Assembly (NCBI GenBank): GCA_005887895.1
Contig: VBPC01000161.1
Coordinates: 1 to 40,110 of the forward strand
Origin: Candidatus Rokuibacteriota bacterium
GTDB lineage: Bacteria; Methylomirabilota; Methylomirabilia; Rokubacteriales; CSP1-6
Length of the DNA: 40,110 nt
Direction: 5' to 3'
The notes beneath the pieces were generated by a model. That model worked only from the letters and a program-made list of their open reading frames with translations, did no database searches and was not told the DNA's origin. Made by a program: the position numbers and the translations under genes. This document shows, piece by piece, positions 18,040-24,934 of the stretch; positions within the stretch are counted from its first letter, which is position 1, and each line of letters begins with the position of its first letter.

Positions 18040-18106
18040 TGAAGCCTCGGCGAGACGCTGGCGCGCGGGCGTTACTTCAGCTTCAGGCGAAAGGGATCTC
18101 CTGGCG

Positions 18107-19024
18107 CTAGCCGACGGTGATGGCGGCGGCCTCGGCCTCGGGCACGATCCTCGCGTCGCGACGGGCGCGCTCGAAGCGAGCGACGAGGACGGTGATGTTG
18201 TCGGGGCCGCCGCGCTCGTTGGCGAGCGCGACCAGGCGCTCGCACGCCGCGGCGACGTCGGTCTCGGCCGTCACGATGTGCGCCAGCTCGCCCTCGGCCA
18301 CGCACGACCACAAGCCGTCGGAGCACAGGACCAGCGCGTCCCCGCTTCGCACGCAGTGCTCGGAGAGATCGACGGTGATCTGCGGTCGTGGACCGAGGGC
18401 TCGAAGGAGGACGTTGCGGTGCGGGCTGACGGCGGCCGCCTCGGGCGTCAGCTCGCCGATGTCGAGGAGGTGTTGAACCAGCGAGTGGTCGCGGGTGATG
18501 CGCTGCGCGCAGCCGCCGCGAACGACATAGCCGCGACTGTCGCCGACGTGGCCGATGTGGATCTGGTCGCCGAGCAGCGCGGCCGCGGTGGCGGTGGTCC
18601 CCATGCCGTTCAGGCCCGCCGATCGACTGGCGTAGGCATGAATCTCGCGGTTGGCGATCTCCATCGCCTCCAGCAGACACTGGCGCAGATGCCCGGGCGT
18701 CGGCCGGCCGCCGTCGCGCCACGACTCGGCCACATGGGCGTAGATGGTGTTCGCCGCCATCGCGCTGGCCACCTCGCCCGCTTGCGCGCCGCCCATGCCG
18801 TCGGCGACGACGAGCAGGGCGCCGGTGGCCGGGATGCGATGCTCCAGCCCGGCCGGTCGGACGCGGCCGCCGGTGCCCGTCACGTCGACGATGAGGAAAT
18901 AATCCTCGTTGTGCCGGCGGACCTTGCCGACGTGGCTGGCGGCCACCGCCTTGAGGGTCAGAGCCGGCGCGGTCCGGACGGCCCGCGAGAGGCGGTCGGG
19001 CAGCCGCCGACCCGACCGGAGCAC
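18107..19024 (-). CDS. PP2C-type (PPM) protein serine/threonine phosphatase
   Basis: A 305-residue Mn/Mg-dependent phosphatase that would remove phosphate from Ser/Thr residues. Motifs in order from the chosen GTG: HNEDYF (residues 38-43), the metal aspartate in ADGMGGAQAG (Asp75), MGTTATAAA (141-149), HVGDSRGYV (159-167), ITRDHS followed by PHRNVLLRALG, CSDGLW (Asp236) and GGPDNITVLVA (Asp275). All metal ligands are kept, so the enzyme should be active. No signal peptide; cytoplasmic. The start is uncertain: the frame is open back into the lipoprotein gene, whose stop lies 57 bp upstream of this GTG. It closes an operon with an FHA protein and a Ser/Thr kinase, and so is the likely antagonist of that kinase. 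Confidence 0.9.
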   Translation of the reverse strand: MLRSGRRLPDRLSRAVRTAPALTLKAVAASHVGKVRRHNEDYFLIVDVTGTGGRVRPAGLEHRIPATGALLVVADGMGGAQAGEVASAMAANTIYAHVAESWRDGGRPTPGHLRQCLLEAMEIANREIHAYASRSAGLNGMGTTATAAALLGDQIHIGHVGDSRGYVVRGGCAQRITRDHSLVQHLLDIGELTPEAAAVSPHRNVLLRALGPRPQITVDLSEHCVRSGDALVLCSDGLWSCVAEGELAHIVTAETDVAAACERLVALANERGGPDNITVLVARFERARRDARIVPEAEAAAITVG

Positions 19025-19080
19025 GCGACGGAGGAGACGGAGGATCCGCGCCGGTACCGGCGTGATCCCGCTCGGGAGGC

Positions 19081-19824
19081 TCAGGGCCGCGTCCCCAGGA
19101 CATCGGCCATCAGCGCTCGCACGCCGGGCGGCGCCTCCGGTGTGCACGTCGACAGGGTGCCGTCCAGGGCGGCCAGACGCCGCAGCTCGTCGCCGACGCG
19201 TTCGCGGTCCTCGCCGGCGAAGTACGTGAAGGCCAGATAGCACCTCGCCTCCGCGAGCTGATGGACGCGCGTCTCGCGGTCGCTCACATCCTCGAGGTCG
19301 ACGAGGGCCGCCCGCAGCACGTTGAGGGCCTCGCGAAACCGGGCGGCCGCATAGGCGTCCTTCGCTCGCGCGAGCGTGAGCGACGGCTCGGGCGCCGGGT
19401 CACGCGTGCTGGCGTCGGTCAGCGCGACGACCATTCGCCGGTGCTCCTGGGCGACGTCGGCCTTGCCGAGGCCGGCATAGGCGTACCCCAGCTCCTCGTG
19501 GACCTCGGCCAGCTCGGCGAGCCGGAGGCTCCGGCCCTGGATCAGCTCGACGTCCCACACGGCGCGATTGAGCGCCACCAGCGCGTCGCGGTAGTTCATC
19601 GCCTCGACGTCCTGCTGGCCGTGGCTCAGGTTCGCGCGGATCTCGGGGTCGACACCGCCGACGCGATACTTGACCGGGCGGACGACCTGCGTCCACCACG
19701 TCCGGGCGACGCCCTCGTGGATGGAGGCGCACGCCGCGAACAGCGGCAGGCACACCACGAGCAGCGCCAGCGCCCAGGGGCGGCGGCGACTATCGCGCAA
19801 GGAACTGATGCGTCCGGAAGTCAT
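19081..19824 (-). CDS. TPR-like lipoprotein between kinase and phosphatase genes
   Basis: A 247-residue probable lipoprotein. The basic start (SRRRPW) and hydrophobic segment end in LFAAC, a weak lipobox with Cys32. The mature part is helical and alanine-rich, with TPR-like helix pairs (for example LAEVHEELGYAYAGLGKADV and AKDAYAAARFREALNVL). I do not recognise a specific family. Its ATG lies inside the 3' end of the kinase gene (35-bp overlap), and the phosphatase follows at once, so it belongs to the phospho-signalling operon. It could be a membrane-anchored sensor or scaffold for the pathway; that is inference from position and the repeat type. Confidence 0.7.
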   Translation of the reverse strand: MTSGRISSLRDSRRRPWALALLVVCLPLFAACASIHEGVARTWWTQVVRPVKYRVGGVDPEIRANLSHGQQDVEAMNYRDALVALNRAVWDVELIQGRSLRLAELAEVHEELGYAYAGLGKADVAQEHRRMVVALTDASTRDPAPEPSLTLARAKDAYAAARFREALNVLRAALVDLEDVSDRETRVHQLAEARCYLAFTYFAGEDRERVGDELRRLAALDGTLSTCTPEAPPGVRALMADVLGTRP

Positions 19825-21241
19825 AGCTGACCCGAAGCGGGTTGTCGCTGGTGTGCTTCTCGTCGACGACGATGACGTGCTCGGGGCTGCGCTCGTTCAG
19901 CGACTCGAAATGGAGGCGGTGTCGTCCCCGGCCGATGCGCAGGCACGCGCGAGGCGTGTCGCCGACCTGCCGGCCGTCCACGTGGACGGTGGCGAAGGGC
20001 ACGGCGTTGACGCTCAGGCAACCAGCCCTGACTGCGGGGGGCACCGCGAGTGGCCGACCCTGGCCGGCCGGATCCGGCGCTGGCCCATCGGCCTGGACGC
20101 CGACGGCGGAGGGATTCGCGGCGGCGGCGCTCGCGCCTGGGCCCGTCGGGCTGGTCGCCCGGTCGTGGCTCGCTGCGACGGCGGCCGCCGCCACGTCACG
20201 GGACACCGCGGTGGCCAAGCCGTGCGCCGAGTCTTCTCCGATCAGCACGACGAAGGCGGCGACCGCCAGCGCCGCGACGCCGAAACCACCGAATAGGAGC
20301 GCGGTGCCGTGCCGGCGCGCCGTCCGCATGCCGCGCCGCAGCGCGGCCACGGCCACCCGCCGGTGGTCGACGGCCAGCGCGTGCGTGAGCGCGTCGGCGA
20401 ATGCGGCGGCGTCAGGGTAGCGGTCCCGCGGCTCCTTGCACATCGCGCGTCTCACGACGGCGTCGAGCGCCGGCGACACCGCCACGTTGCGCTCCCGGGC
20501 GGGCAGCGGCTCGAGACGGAGCACTTCGTCCAGCACCGTGGCCACGCTGTCGCCGGGGAACGGGCGCTCGCCGACCAGCGCTTCGTAGAGGACGACGCCG
20601 AGCGAGAACAGATCGCTCCGAGCGTCGACCTCGGCGCCGCGGGCCTGTTCGGGGGACATGTAGGCCGGGGTGCCCACCATCACGCCGGTCTGGGCCGACT
20701 GATTGTCGATCACCCGGGCGACCCCGAAGTCCGTCAGCTTCACGTGCCACGCATCGTCGACCATGATGTTGCTGCTCTTGACGTCGCGGTGAACGACGCC
20801 CTGGCCGTGGGCGTACTGGAGCGCGTGGCAGACCTGGACGACGACGTGGGCGGCCTTGTCGGGCGGCAGCGGGCCGGCCACGAGCAGGTCGGCCAGCGTC
20901 CGGCCCTTGACGTACTCCATCACCACGTACGGCACGCCCGTCGCGGCGTTGACGTCGTAGATCGTGACGATGCCCGGATGTGTCAGTCGCGCCGCCGCCG
21001 TCGCCTCCTGATAGAGGCGGCGGATCACGGCCGTGGCGTCCGCCCCGTGGATCGCGTCGGGCGAAATCGTCTTCACGGCGACGATGCGATGCAGCTCGAG
21101 GTCGCGGGCGCGGTAGACGATGCCCATGGCGCCCTCGCCGAGGACGTCCAGGAACTCGTACCGGCCGCTGGGCGGACGAACGGGTCGGGCCGACGCTGAG
21201 CCCGCTGTGTGATCGCCGATCACCGTCCGGGTCGTGTCCAC
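19790..21241 (-). CDS. Serine/threonine protein kinase with transmembrane segment and PEGA domain
   Basis: A 483-residue eukaryotic-type kinase. Kinase domain at about residues 28-290: glycine loop GEGAMGIVY, Lys57 in VAVK, Glu79 of the C-helix, catalytic loop HRDVKSSN (Asp153), DFG (Asp171), activation segment GTPAYMSPEQ and SDLFSLGVVLYE. One membrane helix follows (about 313-335), then an Ala/Pro-rich linker and a C-terminal PEGA-like domain (LSVNAVPFATVHVDGRQVGD) that would lie outside the cytoplasm. All catalytic residues are present. The start is GTG, 24 bp after the FHA gene. It is probably the receptor of a phosphorylation pathway whose readers and erasers are its neighbours. Confidence 0.94.
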   Translation of the reverse strand: MDTTRTVIGDHTAGSASARPVRPPSGRYEFLDVLGEGAMGIVYRARDLELHRIVAVKTISPDAIHGADATAVIRRLYQEATAAARLTHPGIVTIYDVNAATGVPYVVMEYVKGRTLADLLVAGPLPPDKAAHVVVQVCHALQYAHGQGVVHRDVKSSNIMVDDAWHVKLTDFGVARVIDNQSAQTGVMVGTPAYMSPEQARGAEVDARSDLFSLGVVLYEALVGERPFPGDSVATVLDEVLRLEPLPARERNVAVSPALDAVVRRAMCKEPRDRYPDAAAFADALTHALAVDHRRVAVAALRRGMRTARRHGTALLFGGFGVAALAVAAFVVLIGEDSAHGLATAVSRDVAAAAVAASHDRATSPTGPGASAAAANPSAVGVQADGPAPDPAGQGRPLAVPPAVRAGCLSVNAVPFATVHVDGRQVGDTPRACLRIGRGRHRLHFESLNERSPEHVIVVDEKHTSDNPLRVSYDFRTHQFLAR

Positions 21242-21265
21242 CGGTACAGTTCCTTGTCGGCCGCG

Positions 21266-21970
21266 CTACCCGATTTCGGCGAAGAAGGTCAGGCGAAGAC
21301 CGCGGATCTCGATCACGTCGCCGTCCTGGAGCAGGGCCTGGGTGACCACCGCGCCGTTCACCCGCACCCGGTGCCAGCGCGAGAGGTTGCGGACCTCCAC
21401 GCCCAGGCGGTTCCGGATGACGAGGACATGGTGCCTGGGGCCGGCCGGCACCCGCAGGTCACAGAGCACGGAACGACCGATCAAGACGGCGCTCCGCTCG
21501 AAACGCTCGAGGTAGAACGTGTCCGCCTTGCCCGCCGCCTCCCACTTCAGGTGGGCGCGGCGCTTCATGGCGCCGTTGAGCTGCAGGCGCTCGATGTCCT
21601 TCAGGTCCATCTGGAACGTTTCCGTGGGCCGCGGCAGATCGGCCTTGACCGTCGGCTTGGCGGCGACCGGCTCCTTCAGCGCGCGGTCGAAGAAGATGGA
21701 GAACTTGCCGAACGAGATCTCGTCGCCGCGCGCCAGGGGCTGCGCGGCCATCAGGCGACGGCCGTTGAGAAACGTTCCGTTCGCAGAGTCGAGGTCCTGC
21801 ACGATCCAGGTGCCGTCTTCCTTGAGGCGGATCTGCGCCTGCCGCCGCGAAACGGACGGGTTGTCGATGACGACGTCCATGTCGTCGCTGCGACCGATGT
21901 TGACGACGAGGCCGCTCAGCTCGTACGCCCGCAGCGGCGTCCGTTCTGCGACGAGCGTCAGCGTAGGCAT
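21266..21970 (-). CDS. FHA-domain protein with two FHA-like modules
   Basis: A 234-residue phosphopeptide-binding protein. The first FHA domain (about residues 18-95) has all signature residues: NIGRSDD, PSVSRRQAQ, and NGTFLNG. A second, degenerate module (about 160-232) keeps LIGRSVLCDLRV and WHRVRVNG but lacks the SxxH-type site. The linker carries RPTETFQMD, with Thr116 and Thr118 as plausible phosphorylation sites, as in GarA-type FHA proteins that are controlled by a partner kinase. The ATG follows GGGAG. First gene of the leftward operon FHA-kinase-lipoprotein-phosphatase, so it likely reads the kinase's output. No signal peptide; cytoplasmic. Confidence 0.9.
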   Translation of the reverse strand: MPTLTLVAERTPLRAYELSGLVVNIGRSDDMDVVIDNPSVSRRQAQIRLKEDGTWIVQDLDSANGTFLNGRRLMAAQPLARGDEISFGKFSIFFDRALKEPVAAKPTVKADLPRPTETFQMDLKDIERLQLNGAMKRRAHLKWEAAGKADTFYLERFERSAVLIGRSVLCDLRVPAGPRHHVLVIRNRLGVEVRNLSRWHRVRVNGAVVTQALLQDGDVIEIRGLRLTFFAEIG

Positions 21971-22304
21971 CGGCGGGCTCCCGATTTTCGTGTCGCGCCG
22001 TTCACTGCGGACAGGCGTCGGCCCGGGGTCCGGTTGACCATGCCGTTGCGCTACGCAAAGACCACACCAGACATCGGCCGGCGGTGTATGTCTCGGACGC
22101 CGTTGCGTTTTGGTCCCGGCGGCCGCCCGCGGCAGAAACGCGGCGGCTGGGCGCTGTCCAGACAGAGTGGCACGATTCGACCAGAATCTGATCGCCGGAT
22201 GACGCTCGAAAAGAGAGGCTCCGCCTGGACCTGCCCATCCGGGCGATTCTCTCCGTCGCCGGTCGCCCCCATCCTGAGGACACATGAGGAGCGGGGAGGG
22301 AGAC
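21971..22304 (+). promoter_or_regulatory. Divergent regulatory region between the FHA operon and the protease operon
   Basis: A 334-bp non-coding gap that must hold both divergent promoters. It contains a direct repeat GCCGTTGCG at 22042-22050 and 22099-22107, and an inverted repeat TTGCG-CTA-CGCAA overlapping the first copy. AT-richer patches (TTTTGG, AGAATCTGAT) are the best places for promoters, but I cannot fix -35/-10 pairs with confidence. No reading frame in it looks real. Confidence 0.4.
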
Positions 22305-23192
22305 ATGGACAAGTTGCTTGCGCTCTCGGACGAGCTGGCGGCGGCGGTCGAGCGAGCGGGTCGGGCGGTCGTGGCCGTGCACGGCCGGCCGCGCGTGCCG
22401 TCGACGGGCGTCCACTGGCATTCCGGCCTGATCGTCACCGCGAACCACACCGTGCAGGCCGAGGACGACGTGACCGTGACGCGGCCGGACGGCGTCTCGA
22501 CGCCGGCCACGGTCGTCGGTCGGGACTCCACGCTCGACGTCGCCGTCCTCAGAGTCGACGCGGCGGGCATCCCCGTGGCCGACGCCGGCGACTCCGACGC
22601 GGTTCGCGTGGGGCACATGGTGCTCGCCGTGGGCGCCGGGCCGCGGGCCAGCTGGGGGGTCGTCAGCGCCATCGACGCCGGGCCCGGACGCATCCCCGGG
22701 ACCGACTTCTTCACGCTCGACCTGACGCTCTATCCGGGATTCTCGGGCGGCCCGCTCGTCGACGCGCGCGGCAGCGTCGTCGGCCTCAACACGTCGGGGG
22801 CGTCTCGATACCTGCAGCTGGCGATTCCGGCGAAAGCGGTCAGCCGCGTCGTCCACGACGTCGTCAGTCACGGCCGCATTCCGCAGGGCTACCTCGGCGT
22901 CAGCACGCAGCCGGTGCGCATTCCCGACGCCCTGCGCGAGCGGCTCGGCCGGGCGCGACGCGCCGCGGTCATCGTCGTGGACGTCGAGGCCGGGAGCCCG
23001 GCTGCCGCCGGCCTGCTCATCGGCGACGTCATCCTCTCGCTCGAGGGGGAGCCCGTCACCGACCCGTTCGACCTTCGTGCGCTGCTGCGCTCACGGCCGA
23101 TCGGTCAACGCGTCCGGGCGTCGGTGGTGCGGGCCGGCCAGCTCGTCGATGTGGACCTGACGATCGGCGAGCGGCCTCCGCGCGGCCGGTGA
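22305..23192 (+). CDS. HtrA/Deg-like trypsin-fold protease with PDZ domain, no signal peptide
   Basis: A 295-residue serine protease. Trypsin-fold domain at about residues 15-185, with the triad His48 (TANHTV), Asp79 (TLDVAVLR) and Ser147 (GFSGGPL); one PDZ domain at about 197-288 (GYLGVSTQPV ... GSPAAAGLLIGDVILSLEG). Unlike periplasmic DegP/DegS, it has neither signal peptide nor membrane anchor, so it should act in the cytoplasm. ATG 22305 has GGAGG at 22295-22299; ATG 22284 would add 7 residues but has poorer spacing. Its stop overlaps the next start (TGATG), so it is translationally coupled to a second protease. Substrate unknown. Confidence 0.9.
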   Translation: MDKLLALSDELAAAVERAGRAVVAVHGRPRVPSTGVHWHSGLIVTANHTVQAEDDVTVTRPDGVSTPATVVGRDSTLDVAVLRVDAAGIPVADAGDSDAVRVGHMVLAVGAGPRASWGVVSAIDAGPGRIPGTDFFTLDLTLYPGFSGGPLVDARGSVVGLNTSGASRYLQLAIPAKAVSRVVHDVVSHGRIPQGYLGVSTQPVRIPDALRERLGRARRAAVIVVDVEAGSPAAAGLLIGDVILSLEGEPVTDPFDLRALLRSRPIGQRVRASVVRAGQLVDVDLTIGERPPRGR

Positions 23193-23743
23193 TGGATCTC
23201 TCCGCGCTCGCGCAAGCGCTGCGGCGGATCACCGTCGAGCTGCGAGGCGCCGCCGGCGTGGTCGGCTCGGGGGTCGTCTGGGCTCCCGAGTGGATCGTGA
23301 CGAACGCCCACGTCGTCCGGCACCCCCGCGTCGCGCTCCGCCTGGCCGATGGTCGCCAGCGCGACGCGGTGGTCGCGGCCCGTGACACGACCGCCGATCT
23401 GGCGGCGCTTCACGTGCCGGACCTGGACGGCGCGCCGCCGACGATGGCCGGCGTCGAGCCACTGCGGGTCGGCTCGCTCATCGTCGCGCTCGGCCATCCC
23501 TTCGGCGTGTCCGGAGCCTTGACGGCGGGCGTCGTGCACGCCATCGGGCCCATCACCCCGAACGGCCGGCCGTGGATCCAGGCCGACCTGAGACTCGCCC
23601 CGGGCAACTCCGGCGGGCCGCTCGCCGATTCGCGCGGGCACCTGCTCGGCCTGAACACCATGATCGCGGGGGGTCTCGCGCTCGCGATCCCGGTGAGCGT
23701 GGTGCACTGGTTCATGCGTGGCGTGGCCGGGCATCCCGCGTGA
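23192..23743 (+). CDS. Short trypsin-like serine protease lacking PDZ
   Basis: A 183-residue protein consisting only of a trypsin-fold domain. The triad is complete: His40 (TNAHVV), Asp69 (TADLAAL) and Ser140 (GNSGGPL), with oxyanion-loop GNSGG and the usual ALGHPFG segment. No signal peptide, no PDZ domain. The start overlaps the stop of the HtrA-like gene, and its own stop overlaps the next start (GTGA), so the three genes form one coupled unit. It could be a second cytoplasmic protease or a partner of the first; tandem proteases of different length are unusual. Assignment of fold is firm, role unknown. Confidence 0.88.
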   Translation: MDLSALAQALRRITVELRGAAGVVGSGVVWAPEWIVTNAHVVRHPRVALRLADGRQRDAVVAARDTTADLAALHVPDLDGAPPTMAGVEPLRVGSLIVALGHPFGVSGALTAGVVHAIGPITPNGRPWIQADLRLAPGNSGGPLADSRGHLLGLNTMIAGGLALAIPVSVVHWFMRGVAGHPA

Positions 23744-24369
23744 AGCACGGTCTGCCCCGCGTCGTCGTCGCCGCCGACAGCGAGGCGCTCGCCGCCCGCC
23801 TCGAGACCGCGCTCCGCGACATCGCTCACGTGCGGGTCCTCGTCGGTCGCTCGAGAATGCTTCCGGGCGTGATCGAGGAGCACGATCCGGCGGCGGTCGT
23901 GCTGGCCTCGACGACGGCCGGCGCTGCCTCGGCGCTGCACGGACTCGCCGGTGCCCTCCGCCTGCCGCCGGTGGTCCTGCTGGTCGACGAGCCGCGCGCC
24001 GCCTGGACCGGCGCGGCACGCCGGGCGGGCGTCCGCTCCGTCCTCCGCCGCGACGCGACCGCCGAGGAGCTCACCGCCGCCCTCACGGCGGCGACGGCCG
24101 GCTTGATCACGCTGCACCCGGACGTCTTCGCCGCGGGCGTCCGCGCGAATGCCGCCGGCGCCGACGAGGATCGCGCGCTCACGCCGCGCGAGCGCGAGCT
24201 GCTCGAGATGCTGGCCGAGGGCCTCAGCAATCGAACGATCGCGCGCCGCCTCGGCATCTCGACGAACACGGTGAAGTTTCACGTGGCCTCGATCCTCGCC
24301 AAGCTGGGCGTCGGCAGCCGCACGGAGGCCGTCACCCTGGGCGTGCGCCGCGGCCTGATCGCCCTCTGA
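23740..24369 (+). CDS. LuxR/NarL-type regulator with degenerate receiver domain
   Basis: A 209-residue response-regulator-like protein. The N-terminal half (1-125) has receiver-like layout, but the residues needed for phosphorylation are gone. The acidic pair is reduced to AADS, the phospho-acceptor position reads VVLAS (Ala56 in place of Asp), and the conserved lysine is Arg (VLRRDAT). The C-terminal half (148-205) is an intact LuxR helix-turn-helix: LTPREREL, EGLSNRTIARRLGIS and NTVKFHVASILAKLG. So it should bind DNA, but its signal cannot be classical Asp phosphorylation. The GTG start overlaps the protease stop (GTGA). A proteolytic or protein-binding input is an attractive inference. Confidence 0.9.
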   Translation: MKHGLPRVVVAADSEALAARLETALRDIAHVRVLVGRSRMLPGVIEEHDPAAVVLASTTAGAASALHGLAGALRLPPVVLLVDEPRAAWTGAARRAGVRSVLRRDATAEELTAALTAATAGLITLHPDVFAAGVRANAAGADEDRALTPRERELLEMLAEGLSNRTIARRLGISTNTVKFHVASILAKLGVGSRTEAVTLGVRRGLIAL

Positions 24370-24434
24370 GCGCCGACCCGCCCCCAGGCTGAACGCCGGC
24401 CCGAAGACGGTCCGGGGTCGGGGTTTCCCCGGTA

Positions 24435-24463
24435 TTGCGTTGATCGTGGAGCTGGCGTAGATT
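24435..24463 (+). promoter_or_regulatory. Candidate promoter for the prodomain/protease genes
   Basis: TTGCGT (24435-24440), 17-bp spacer, TAGATT (24458-24463) in the gap after the LuxR gene; about 65 nt ahead of the ATG at 24529. Predicted from sequence only; modest match. Confidence 0.3.
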
Positions 24464-24528
24464 TCCGTCCCCCCTCGGGGAGCGCAGCGCACCGCATCGG
24501 AAGCGGCCTGGCCGCGAGACGAGAGCTC

Positions 24529-24906
24529 ATGGTGGCAGCGCTGGCGCTGGGTGTCACGCTCGTCTCCGCGTCCGCCTCCGAGAAGGTTGCTGCCCCGGTT
24601 CGCGACGCCGTATTCGCGATTCAGAGCCGCCGTCGCGCCGGCGGGGCGGGCGCCCTCGCGTCGCTGTCGACCGACCAGGTCCGCGTGAACGACGCGGGCG
24701 AGGTCCAGGTCTACGTGATCCTTCGACAGTTCCGGCCCGACCTCGTCGCCGCCCTCGAGGCGACGGGGCTTCGGGTCGAGCTGACACTGCCACAGTTCCA
24801 GCTCGTGCAGGGCTGGGTCGCGGCCGATGCGGTGAACGCCGTCGCCGGCTTGGACTTCGTCCGCGAAGTCAAGCCGCCCGGCTATTCCGTGCCACGCGGT
24901 CGATAG
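24529..24906 (+). CDS. Free-standing protease prodomain-like secreted protein
   Basis: A 125-residue protein with a short hydrophobic leader (MVAALALGVTLVSASASE). The mature part is a close copy of residues about 68-165 of the protease encoded next door: VRDAV, then VYVILRQF, TGLRVELTLP, LVQGW and a final FVREVKPPGY, matching VRDAI, LYVILGDF, SGLRVELTLP, LVQGW and FVVEVRAPGY there. No catalytic domain follows. The likeliest reading is a duplicated prodomain that now acts alone, as an inhibitor or folding helper of the neighbour; decay of a second protease is the alternative. The start lacks an obvious ribosome-binding site and the leader lacks a basic n-region, so the true start may differ. 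Confidence 0.7.
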   Translation: MVAALALGVTLVSASASEKVAAPVRDAVFAIQSRRRAGGAGALASLSTDQVRVNDAGEVQVYVILRQFRPDLVAALEATGLRVELTLPQFQLVQGWVAADAVNAVAGLDFVREVKPPGYSVPRGR

Positions 24907-24934
24907 CACGCGCCGCCGCACGACGGGTCCAGCC

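Noticed and set aside
18010..18106. A short frame ending GDPFRLKLK plus stop after the PP2C gene, possibly the tail of a lost gene
   Set aside because: Only nine codons look protein-like; too little to support a claim.
23740..24369. Ordinary two-component response regulator
   Set aside because: The phospho-acceptor Asp and switch Lys are absent, and no histidine kinase is nearby.
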